This document shows positions 8,845 to 14,849 of a stretch of 14,866 bases of DNA, piece by piece. The notes beneath the pieces are model-generated. The model saw only the letters and a program-made list of their open reading frames with translations. It searched no databases and was not told the DNA's origin. A program made the position numbers and the translations under genes. Where the stretch lies: the NCBI GenBank assembly GCA_965368335.1, contig CBDUMN010000086.1, forward strand, positions 1 to 14,866. The letters are read 5' to 3'. This DNA is from CBDUMN01 sp965368335 (GTDB taxonomy: Bacteria; Pseudomonadota; Alphaproteobacteria; Rhodospirillales; JAPHRK01). Numbering within the stretch: the stretch's first letter is position 1; the number at the start of each line of letters is the position of its first letter.

Positions 8845-9187
8845 GATCGATGCCTTTCCTAATCAACTTGACCAGCCAAACCGCGTCTTCCCTGCTCATC
8901 AGGTATTTCCACGGGGGCATAGGTGTACCCGGAATTCCCTCCAGAATCACCTCCAACAACGCTTCATCGGACGAATCCGCCAGATTTTCCGGTAACAAAG
9001 GCGAGCCCAGGCCACCCTTGCGGGTCAATCCATGGCAGGAACCACAATCCTGCTCCAGCAAATAACGAAGCTCTTCCTTGCGCGCCGCATCGGGCTCTGC
9101 ATGGGCGCCGCTGGCGAGGAGACATACGGCGGCGGCCGATAGCCAAACCCATCGGCGGGCCTTACAGCGAAACTGTTGTTTAAGCAT
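8834..9187 (-). CDS. nirC: NirC: small periplasmic cytochrome c
   Basis: This 117-residue protein has a Sec signal (about 1-30, ending AHA) and a single class I cytochrome c domain. The haem site is CGSCH at 48-52, and Met90 in GTPMPPW is the likely sixth ligand. In P. aeruginosa NirC lies just before nirF and can donate electrons to NirS or serve d1 maturation. The same position here, plus size and motif, supports the name; a nirM-type c551 cannot be fully excluded by motif alone. The ATG overlaps the end of nirE by 8 bases. Confidence 0.85.
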   Translation of the reverse strand: MLKQQFRCKARRWVWLSAAAVCLLASGAHAEPDAARKEELRYLLEQDCGSCHGLTRKGGLGSPLLPENLADSSDEALLEVILEGIPGTPMPPWKYLMSREDAVWLVKLIRKGIDHDG

Positions 9188-9980
9188 GAGCGGTCAGTCC
9201 GTCCTCCAAGACGGTTTCCGGCATTTTGCCGGTATTCATGGGCTGCCCCAGCTTATCAGCCAGGGTCACGACACGGCCAATGACGAATAAAGTCGGCGGC
9301 TCAAACCCCTCGTCCACAACACGGGTCGGAAGGTCGCCAAGCGTCGTAACGCAGATTCTCTGATCCTCCGTCGCCCCCTTTTCAATGGCCGCCGCCGGTG
9401 TGCTTTCCGGCAATCCCGCCTTGATCAAATGGGCGGAAACCTCAGGAATTGTACCAAGCCCCATATAAACGACCAACGTCGTGTCCGGATCGGCCAAGCT
9501 CTTCCAATTAAGCTTCAACTCGCCATTATCGCGACAATGGCCGGTGACGAAGCGAACCCCCGTCGCCAGTCCTCGGTGCGTAAGCGGAATACCGAAAGCG
9601 CTTCCGCAGCCCGATCCGGCGCTAACGCCCGGCACAATCTCAAATTCAACGCCATGATCGGCCATATAAAGGGCCTCTTCGCCACCGCGCCCGAAGATGA
9701 ACGGATCGCCGCCCTTCAAGCGCACGATTTTGCGGCCCGACTTGGCGAGACGCACCAGCATTTCATTGATTTCATCTTGCGAAACGTAGTGCTTACCCGG
9801 GGCTTTGCCCGCATAAATACAACTGGTTCCAGAAGGGATAAGCTTCAAAATATCGTCCGAAATGAGCCGGTCGAGCACGACAACTTCGGCCTCTTTTAAA
9901 AGCCGTACGGCCTTCATGGTCAACAAATCCGGATCACCCGGACCAGCACCGACCAAGTGGACTTTCTCGAGTTTCTTCAC
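9180..9980 (-). CDS. nirE: NirE: uroporphyrinogen-III C-methyltransferase, GTG start
   Basis: This 266-residue cytoplasmic enzyme methylates uroporphyrinogen III twice with S-adenosylmethionine to give precorrin-2, the entry step to haem d1. Family motifs are present in order: VGAGPGDPDLLT near residue 9, RLKGGDPFIFGRGGEE (about 87-102), PGVSAGSGCGSAFGIPLTHR (about 118-137) and YMGLGT further on. The GTG at 9980 is chosen because GAGGGAGGAG lies just upstream with good spacing and the family N terminus begins there; the frame runs back to a TTG at 10052, which adds non-homologous residues. It is a lone SUMT without the CysG dehydrogenase/chelatase part, so sirohaem completion needs genes elsewhere. 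In P. aeruginosa nirE lies near the end of the operon; here it leads. CobA is the alternative name, but the context favours NirE. Confidence 0.93.
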   Translation of the reverse strand: MKKLEKVHLVGAGPGDPDLLTMKAVRLLKEAEVVVLDRLISDDILKLIPSGTSCIYAGKAPGKHYVSQDEINEMLVRLAKSGRKIVRLKGGDPFIFGRGGEEALYMADHGVEFEIVPGVSAGSGCGSAFGIPLTHRGLATGVRFVTGHCRDNGELKLNWKSLADPDTTLVVYMGLGTIPEVSAHLIKAGLPESTPAAAIEKGATEDQRICVTTLGDLPTRVVDEGFEPPTLFVIGRVVTLADKLGQPMNTGKMPETVLEDGLTAHA

Positions 9981-10123
9981 CGCACTCCTCCCTCGCGGAC
10001 AACAGGCAAAAATCACGTTTTCCGCCTCGTGATCGCAACGACGATCAACCAACGTATATATATACGGACTTGCCTCTTAGGTGAAACCCTAAACAGAGCC
10101 GTCACCGACAGCCCTTGCGCTGG

Positions 10124-10167
10124 ATTATCACCACCCCGGAAAAGCGAACATTGATGTTGGTCAATGT
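10124..10167 (-). promoter_or_regulatory. FNR/NNR/DNR-type class II promoter of the nirE operon
   Basis: Positions 10148-10167 form a 20-base dyad with perfect 7-base arms ACATTGA/TCAATGT. Its core TTGATGTTGGTCAA (10151-10164) matches the FNR-family consensus TTGAT-N4-ATCAA at nine of ten positions. On the minus strand GATAAT (10129-10124) is a good -10 element. Its centre lies 31 bases from the centre of the dyad, as expected when the activator sits at about -41.5. Transcription would then begin near 10116, leaving a leader of about 136 bases before nirE. The regulator gene is not in this window. Confidence 0.75.
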
Positions 10168-10203
10168 CAGCGCCACCCTGATTTTGCGGCAAAGTTAGAG
10201 CAT

Positions 10204-10246
10204 CTGTAAGGGGTTTCTTTTCTCATATGAGGGTTAACCCTTACAG
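10204..10246. repeat. Nested palindromes between the two nir promoters
   Basis: CTGTAAGGG (10204-10212) is inverted as CCCTTACAG (10238-10246). Between them lie two perfect 10-base palindromes that share one base: CTCATATGAG (10222-10231) and GGGTTAACCC (10231-10240). This may be an operator or a hairpin in the nirS leader or upstream region; no known regulator site is recognised. Confidence 0.6.
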
Positions 10247-10263
10247 AATAATCAATCACCTTG

Positions 10264-10304
10264 TTGAATTTGACCAAAGTTAAGGTGGGGTCAGTGGCGA
10301 TACG
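10264..10304 (+). promoter_or_regulatory. Candidate FNR-type promoter of nirS
   Basis: TTGAATTTGACCAA (10264-10277) has the TTG-N8-CAA spacing of an FNR-family site and matches eight of ten consensus positions. GATACG at 10299-10304 lies at the spacing expected for a class II -10 element but is a weak match. Transcription would start near 10312, giving a leader of about 134 bases. The stronger dyad at 10148-10167 could also act on nirS from a distance. Confidence 0.45.
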
Positions 10305-10445
10305 GGTAGAACCATTCACGTTACCGTTGCCTTGAAAACTAAGGGGTTATCGGTCTTCTATTCGACGGCGTCGCAATAAGGCGGCTTTCCCGAGAATGTT
10401 GTGCTGTTTCTCCTTGTTGATTTACGACCTTTGTGGGGGCGATTA

Positions 10446-12056
10446 ATGAGAAAACTTCTGTTATCCGGTGCCGTGCTCGGTCTCGCTGCTGGCTTCACCT
10501 TTGGTGCGGCTTCGATGGCTGCCGCTGCCGAGCCCACCCTTTCTAAAGAGGACTTCGAAGAAGCGAAGAACCTCTACTTCCAGCGTTGTGCTGGTTGCCA
10601 TGGCGTCGAGCGTAAAGGCGCGACCGGTAAGAGCCTGCTTCCTGAGCAGACCCTTAAACTCGGTCAGAAGCGTCTTGAAAAGATCATCACGCTCGGCACT
10701 GAAGGCGGTATGAACAACTTTGATGATATCTTCACCAAAGATCAGATCCGCAAAGTTTCCACCTACATCCAGATGACTCCTCCGATTCCGCCTGAGATGT
10801 CTCTGGCTCAGATGAAGAAGACCCACAAAGTTATGGTGGATCCTTCCAAGTATCCGACCAAGCCGATGCACGGCCGGAACTGGGAAAACTTCTTCGTCGT
10901 CATCCTTCGTGACGCCGGTAAAATGGGCATCATCGATGGTGACACCAAAGAAATCGTCACCAAAATCGATTCGGGTTATGCGGTCCATGTGACCAAAGAA
11001 TCCTCCGATGGCCGTTTCTGGTACACCATCGGTCGTGATGGCCTGATGAACAAAATCGACCTCTGGATGGATCCGCCGCAAACCGTCGCATCCGCTCAGA
11101 TCGCTTACGACGCGCGTGACGTTGCCGTCTCTCACTACGGTGAGTGGAAAGACAAATACGTCATCGGTGGTGGCTATTGGCCCCCGCACTTCGCCATCCT
11201 CGACGCCAAAACCATGGAGCCGCTTAAAGTTGTCTCCACCCGTGGCGTCAACGTTGACGGCAATTTCGTGAACGAAGCCCGTGTGGCCGCTATCTACAAC
11301 ACCCCGACTGCTCCGACTTGGATCGTCGCGGTGAAAGAACTCGGCCAGCTGTGGCAGGTTGACTACTCCGATATCAACAACCTCCGTATCGAGATGATCA
11401 ACAGCCACAAGTTCCTGCATGACGGCTTCTTCGATCCGACCCTGCAGTACTTCCAGATTGCTGCTAACGCATCCAACCGTATGGAAGTCATGGACGCAAC
11501 CAACCGTAAGTTTGTTGCTTCCATCGAAACCGGTAAGATGCCGCACCCGGGACCGGGCGCAAACTGGGTTGATCCGAAGTGTGGTCCTGTTGCCGGTACC
11601 GTCCACCTGGGCGAAGGCAAAATCACCACCTGGGGTAACGATCCGAAGGGTCATCCTGACCAAGCTTGGAAAATCTGCTACAAGACCGCCACTGACGGCG
11701 CCGGTCTGTTCATCCGTACGCACCCGAACAGCCCGTATGTCTTTGCTGACCAAACCAAGCACCCGGAACCCGCCATCCAGCAGGCGATCAAGGTTCTCGA
11801 CAAGAAAACCGGCAAGATCGTCAAGACCCTCAAGATCACTGATCGTGAGAAGTCTGTGGCTGTCCACTCCGAGTTCAACAAAGACGGCACCGAAGTTTGG
11901 TTCTCCGTCTGGGCTCGCGGCGGTAAGGCTGACTGGCTGAACGGTGAAATCGTTGTCTACGATGTGAAAACTCTGAAAGAGAAAGCTCGCATCAAGGGCC
12001 TCGAAACCCCGACCGGTAAGTTCAACGTCTACAACCGTAAGCACCACGTCACCTGA
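10446..12056 (+). CDS. nirS: NirS: cytochrome cd1 nitrite reductase
   Basis: This 536-residue periplasmic enzyme reduces nitrite to nitric oxide, the defining step of denitrification. A Sec signal covers about 1-28 (ASMAAAA-EP). The cytochrome c domain has CAGCH at 48-52, with Met89 in GGMNNF a likely haem ligand. The d1 propeller has His181 (SGYAVHVTKESSDGR) as proximal d1 ligand; His387 (TVHLG) and His426 (RTHPNSPY) are the best candidates for the two catalytic distal histidines (assignment by family pattern). The C terminus TGKFNVYN is typical. The ATG at 10446 is preferred over an in-frame ATG at 10401 because it starts the signal peptide and has GGGGG seven bases upstream. Codon use is strongly biased toward C-ending and CGT/CTG codons, unlike the biosynthetic genes, which fits an abundant protein. 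A strong terminator follows. Confidence 0.97.
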   Translation: MRKLLLSGAVLGLAAGFTFGAASMAAAAEPTLSKEDFEEAKNLYFQRCAGCHGVERKGATGKSLLPEQTLKLGQKRLEKIITLGTEGGMNNFDDIFTKDQIRKVSTYIQMTPPIPPEMSLAQMKKTHKVMVDPSKYPTKPMHGRNWENFFVVILRDAGKMGIIDGDTKEIVTKIDSGYAVHVTKESSDGRFWYTIGRDGLMNKIDLWMDPPQTVASAQIAYDARDVAVSHYGEWKDKYVIGGGYWPPHFAILDAKTMEPLKVVSTRGVNVDGNFVNEARVAAIYNTPTAPTWIVAVKELGQLWQVDYSDINNLRIEMINSHKFLHDGFFDPTLQYFQIAANASNRMEVMDATNRKFVASIETGKMPHPGPGANWVDPKCGPVAGTVHLGEGKITTWGNDPKGHPDQAWKICYKTATDGAGLFIRTHPNSPYVFADQTKHPEPAIQQAIKVLDKKTGKIVKTLKITDREKSVAVHSEFNKDGTEVWFSVWARGGKADWLNGEIVVYDVKTLKEKARIKGLETPTGKFNVYNRKHHVT

Positions 12057-12080
12057 TTTGGGCTTCGGCTAAGAAAAGAG

Positions 12081-12114
12081 AAGGCGGGCATGGTTTCATG
12101 CCCGCCTTTTTCTT
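12081..12114 (+). terminator. Intrinsic terminator of nirS
   Basis: A perfect 12-base stem AAGGCGGGCATG (12081-12092) / CATGCCCGCCTT (12097-12108) closes a GTTT loop and is followed by TTTTCTT. It lies 25 bases after the nirS stop, so nirS is probably transcribed mostly alone, with the downstream gene using its own promoter or read-through. Confidence 0.93.
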
Positions 12115-12121
12115 AATAGAC

Positions 12122-12162
12122 TTGAGCGAAATTAAGTTTTTCGCCGATTTTTTAAATTATAT
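12122..12162 (+). promoter_or_regulatory. Candidate FNR-type promoter of the nirT-type gene
   Basis: TTGAGCGAAATTAA (12122-12135) matches the FNR-family consensus at eight of ten positions. Its centre is exactly 31 bases before TTATAT (12157-12162), an AT-rich -10-like hexamer, the same geometry as at the nirE promoter. Transcription would start near 12170. The box is weak and this is an inference from spacing. Confidence 0.42.
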
Positions 12163-12208
12163 ATCCACCTGATTTTTCGTCGTTCATCGCTCTTTCCATA
12201 GAAAGGGC

Positions 12209-12227
12209 TTAATCCGTGGGGGATTAA
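12209..12227 (+). promoter_or_regulatory. Hairpin covering the ribosome-binding site of the nirT-type gene
   Basis: TTAATCC (12209-12215) and GGATTAA (12221-12227) are perfect inverted arms around the loop GTGGG. The presumed ribosome site GGGGGA (12218-12223) lies partly in the loop and partly in the stem, and the ATG begins six bases after the stem. The hairpin could tune translation; AU-rich pairing makes it weak. Confidence 0.45.
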
Positions 12228-12232
12228 ACTAA

Positions 12233-14761
12233 ATGTCCGGGGAACACCTCATCTTTCGACTGATGCGTATGCGCATCCTAGGGGCTTCAATTGGAGCCGC
12301 CGCCGTTTTCTTTGTGGTTGGTATCCTGTTCTGGGGTGCGTTCAATACCGCAATGGAAGCAACCAACACCATGACCTTCTGCATCACTTGCCATGAGATG
12401 GAGGAGAACGTCTACCAGGAATATACGGAAACGGTTCACTATCAGAACCGTAGCGGCGTTCGCGCCACCTGCTCCGACTGTCACGTTCCGCGCCCATGGA
12501 TTCACAAAATCGTCCGGAAGGTACAGGCGTCCAATGAGGTGCTGCATAAACTGCTTGGCACCATCGACACACCGGAGAAATTCGAGGCCAAACGTTACTC
12601 CTTGGCCAAGAACGTCTGGAAGGCGATGAAGAAGACGGACTCCCGCGAGTGCCGTAACTGTCACGCCTGGGACACGATGAAGGAAGAGAAACAGAAAAAA
12701 CGCGCCTGGAAAAACCACCAGTTGGCTCAGGCGGACAATCTCACCTGCATCGATTGTCATAAAGGTATCGCCCACCGCGATGTAAGCGTTCTGATTCAGG
12801 ACGGTGAAGATCCCTACGACGGACGCCACGATAATCGCCGTCTCCCCTCAAAAGCCGAGGAAGCACAGCAAAAGGCCGAAGCTGAAGCCGCCGCTAAAGC
12901 GGCTAAGGAAGCAGCCGAAAAAGCAGCAGCCGAGCAAGCTGCGAAAGCCGCGGCAACCTCTGCTCCCGCCGGTGCAAGCGGAGGCGCCGCAGGAGGCGCT
13001 GCTGCTATCGATTGGGACGGCGTTCCTTCTAAAGAGATTGCAGTTTTCTACCCTGGTCAGTCTTCTTTCGAGTGGCTCTATAGCTCGGGCCATGGCGGAA
13101 AACGCGCTCTCCAAAAACTCGGTGACCGTTGCGTCGAATGTCATGAAGGCGAGCAGGAAAAGCTTGGCAACAACATTGTTTCCGGGCAGGGCAAGGCCCC
13201 CGAGCCAACCCCGATCCCCGGCAAACGCGGCGGATTCAAGGTCGATGTCCGCGCCGCCCATGACGATGACAAACTTTATATGCGGTTCCAATGGCCCGAT
13301 GGAGGCCATGTAGCCTCACCCATCGGCCAAGGCGGCAAGATGGACCCGGAAAACCAGGTCAAGCTGGCCGTGATGCTCGATGACAACAAAGTCGAACACG
13401 CCGACCACGCCGGGTGCTGGGCCACCTGTCACGACGATGGCCGCTACATGCCGCAACAGCCGGAAGGCAAGGAAGTGACCAAGTGGGTCAAAGAAGGCAA
13501 GGACGGCGGTGACATGGCCTCCGGCGCCTTTATGGACCTCTCCCGCTACCTCTCTTCCGGAAAGTCCGAATCCGGGTCGATCTTCGCCGAGCGCAAGCTC
13601 GACGGCGGTCAGGACGTCACCTATACCGGCGGCCTCAAGGATGGCGTCTGGACCGTCTATATGACTCGCACTCTGAAAGCCTCCAAGCCGGGTTATGTGG
13701 AACTGGCTCCGGGGAACGACTACACCCTCGGCTTCGCCATCCACGACGACTATTCTTACGCCCGCTTCCACCACGTCTCACTTGAATACAAGCTGGGCCT
13801 GGATAGCGACGGCGCAGAGATCAATGCTGTGAAAGTCGCTGCTCCTCCCGCTGGTGGCGGTTCGGCTGCGGCCCCGGCTGCAGCTCCCAAAGCTGCGGGA
13901 AGTGCTTCTGGCGGAGATGCCGGTCCCATCGATTGGGAGAAAGCCACATCCAAAGAGATTGCAGTCTTCTATCCTGGTCAGTCTTCCTTCGAGTGGCTCT
14001 ATAGCTCGGGCCATGGCGGAAAACGCGCTCTCCAAAAACTCGGTGACCGTTGCGTCGAATGTCATGAAGGCGAGCAGGAAAAGCTTGGCAACAACATTGT
14101 TTCCGGGCAGGGCAAGGCCCCCGAGCCAACCCCGATCCCCGGCAAACGCGGCGGATTCAAGGTCGATGTCCGCGCCGCCCATGACGATGACAAACTTTAT
14201 ATGCGGTTCCAATGGCCCGATGGAGGCCATGTAGCCTCACCCATCGGCCAAGGCGGCAAGATGGACCCGGAAAACCAGGTCAAGCTGGCCGTGATGCTCG
14301 ATGACAACAAAGTCGAACACGCCGACCACGCCGGGTGCTGGGCCACCTGTCACGACGATGGCCGCTACATGCCGCAACAGCCGGAAGGCAAGGAAGTGAC
14401 CAAGTGGGTCAAAGAAGGCAAGGACGGCGGTGACATGGCCTCCGGCGCCTTTATGGACCTCTCCCGCTACCTCTCTTCCGGAAAGTCCGAATCCGGGTCG
14501 ATCTTCGCCGAGCGCAAGCTCGACGGCGGTCAGGACGTCACCTATACCGGCGGCCTCAAGGATGGCGTCTGGACCGTCTATATGACTCGCACTCTGAAAG
14601 CCTCCAAGCCGGGTTATGTGGAACTGGCTCCGGGGAACGACTACACCCTCGGCTTCGCCATCCACGACGACTATTCTTACGCCCGCTTCCACCACGTCTC
14701 ACTTGAATACAAGCTGGGCCTGGATAGCGACGGCGCAGAGATCAACGCACAGAAGCAATAG
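12233..14761 (+). CDS. nirT: NapC/NirT-type tetrahaem quinol dehydrogenase fused to two haem-binding domains
   Basis: This 842-residue protein has a short cytoplasmic N terminus, one membrane anchor (about 15-37) and a NapC/NirT tetrahaem domain (to about 205). CXXCH motifs are at 50-54, 80-84, 140-144 and 172-176, and family segments such as VYQEYTETVHYQNRSGVRATC are present. NapC/NirT proteins normally end here, at about 200 residues; they oxidise quinol and feed periplasmic reductases. The chain continues through an Ala/Lys/Glu linker (207-257) into a domain of about 275 residues (258-532), an Ala/Gly/Pro linker (533-564) and a second copy (565-839). Each domain carries CVECH (300-304; 607-611) and CWATCH, a CXXXCH (395-400; 702-707), and its C-terminal half (YTLGFAIHDDYSYARFHHVS) resembles the ethylbenzene-dehydrogenase / cytochrome c-552-like haem-binding family. 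The product may thus hold six to eight haems. It follows nirS, as nirT does in P. stutzeri, so it is a likely electron donor route to NirS. The symbol applies to the N-terminal part only. Confidence 0.9.
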   Translation: MSGEHLIFRLMRMRILGASIGAAAVFFVVGILFWGAFNTAMEATNTMTFCITCHEMEENVYQEYTETVHYQNRSGVRATCSDCHVPRPWIHKIVRKVQASNEVLHKLLGTIDTPEKFEAKRYSLAKNVWKAMKKTDSRECRNCHAWDTMKEEKQKKRAWKNHQLAQADNLTCIDCHKGIAHRDVSVLIQDGEDPYDGRHDNRRLPSKAEEAQQKAEAEAAAKAAKEAAEKAAAEQAAKAAATSAPAGASGGAAGGAAAIDWDGVPSKEIAVFYPGQSSFEWLYSSGHGGKRALQKLGDRCVECHEGEQEKLGNNIVSGQGKAPEPTPIPGKRGGFKVDVRAAHDDDKLYMRFQWPDGGHVASPIGQGGKMDPENQVKLAVMLDDNKVEHADHAGCWATCHDDGRYMPQQPEGKEVTKWVKEGKDGGDMASGAFMDLSRYLSSGKSESGSIFAERKLDGGQDVTYTGGLKDGVWTVYMTRTLKASKPGYVELAPGNDYTLGFAIHDDYSYARFHHVSLEYKLGLDSDGAEINAVKVAAPPAGGGSAAAPAAAPKAAGSASGGDAGPIDWEKATSKEIAVFYPGQSSFEWLYSSGHGGKRALQKLGDRCVECHEGEQEKLGNNIVSGQGKAPEPTPIPGKRGGFKVDVRAAHDDDKLYMRFQWPDGGHVASPIGQGGKMDPENQVKLAVMLDDNKVEHADHAGCWATCHDDGRYMPQQPEGKEVTKWVKEGKDGGDMASGAFMDLSRYLSSGKSESGSIFAERKLDGGQDVTYTGGLKDGVWTVYMTRTLKASKPGYVELAPGNDYTLGFAIHDDYSYARFHHVSLEYKLGLDSDGAEINAQKQ
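12851..13003 (+). other. Low-complexity Ala/Lys/Glu linker within the nirT-type gene
   Basis: Residues 207-257 are almost only Ala, Lys, Glu and Gln, then Ala, Gly, Ser and Pro. The first part could be a charged helix and the second a flexible hinge between the tetrahaem domain and the first added domain. A shorter Ala/Gly/Pro linker without the charged part (residues 533-564, bases 13829-13924) separates the two repeated domains. Confidence 0.8.
13067..13824 (+). repeat. First copy of an in-frame 921-base-period direct repeat
   Basis: I compared these bases line by line with 13988-14745 and found no difference over 758 bases. Upstream, from 13031 to 13066, the copies are similar with three differences (13045, 13051, 13066), and they diverge in the linker. 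The unit spacing is 921 bases, exactly 307 codons, so the frame is kept. Confidence 0.93.
13988..14745 (+). repeat. Second copy of the in-frame direct repeat
   Basis: Identical to 13067-13824 as read by eye, encoding the second haem-binding domain. After it the frame ends in a short divergent tail (residues QKQ) and the stop, where the first copy instead enters the second linker. Confidence 0.93.
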
Positions 14762-14791
14762 CTTAAAAGAGCTTCTTGCTTGCTTTCAAAA

Positions 14792-14815
14792 GGCCTAAAG
14801 CAGCCTGTGTGAAAA
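14792..14815 (-). repeat. Right copy of the 24-base inverted repeat
   Basis: The reverse complement of these bases matches 37-60 at 23 of 24 positions. On the minus strand it continues as AGGC-N8-GCCT followed by TTTT, a weak terminator-like hairpin facing into the locus, mirroring the left copy. On the plus strand it also allows an imperfect hairpin with outer arms TTTCA/TGAAA. Confidence 0.7.
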
Positions 14816-14816
14816 G

Positions 14817-14849
14817 AAGGAGTTCCGATTTTGGAGCTCCTTTTTCTTT
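14817..14849 (+). terminator. Intrinsic terminator of the nirT-type gene
   Basis: Arms AAGGAGTTCC (14817-14826) and GGAGCTCCTT (14833-14842) pair with one G-U wobble around the loop GATTTT and are followed by a T-rich run to 14849. It lies about 55 bases after the stop codon at 14759-14761. Confidence 0.85.

Larger units (their letters stand above)
9981..10445. promoter_or_regulatory. Divergent nirE-nirS control region
   Basis: This 465-base stretch has no convincing gene. It contains a near-consensus FNR/NNR-type dyad at 10148-10167, a weaker one at 10264-10277, a cluster of palindromes at 10204-10246, and the sequence TAAGGGGTT twice (10207-10215 and 10340-10348) with its inverse nearby at 10236-10244 in near-match form. 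It separates the minus-strand haem d1 operon from plus-strand nirS. Confidence 0.8.

Noticed and set aside
9981..10052. N-terminal extension of nirE to a TTG at 10052
   Set aside because: The GTG at 9980 has a strong ribosome site and starts exactly at the conserved SUMT N terminus.
10401..10445. N-terminal extension of nirS to an ATG at 10401
   Set aside because: The Sec signal and a ribosome-like GGGGG point to the ATG at 10446.
10461..12047. 528-codon open frame antisense to nirS
   Set aside because: It lies wholly inside nirS, has no recognisable domain or signal, and is explained by the strong third-position bias of nirS.
12848..14695. Repeated antisense open frames of about 150 codons across the domain repeats
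   Set aside because: They occur twice only because the underlying DNA is duplicated; the coding strand has clear haem motifs and a recognised fold.
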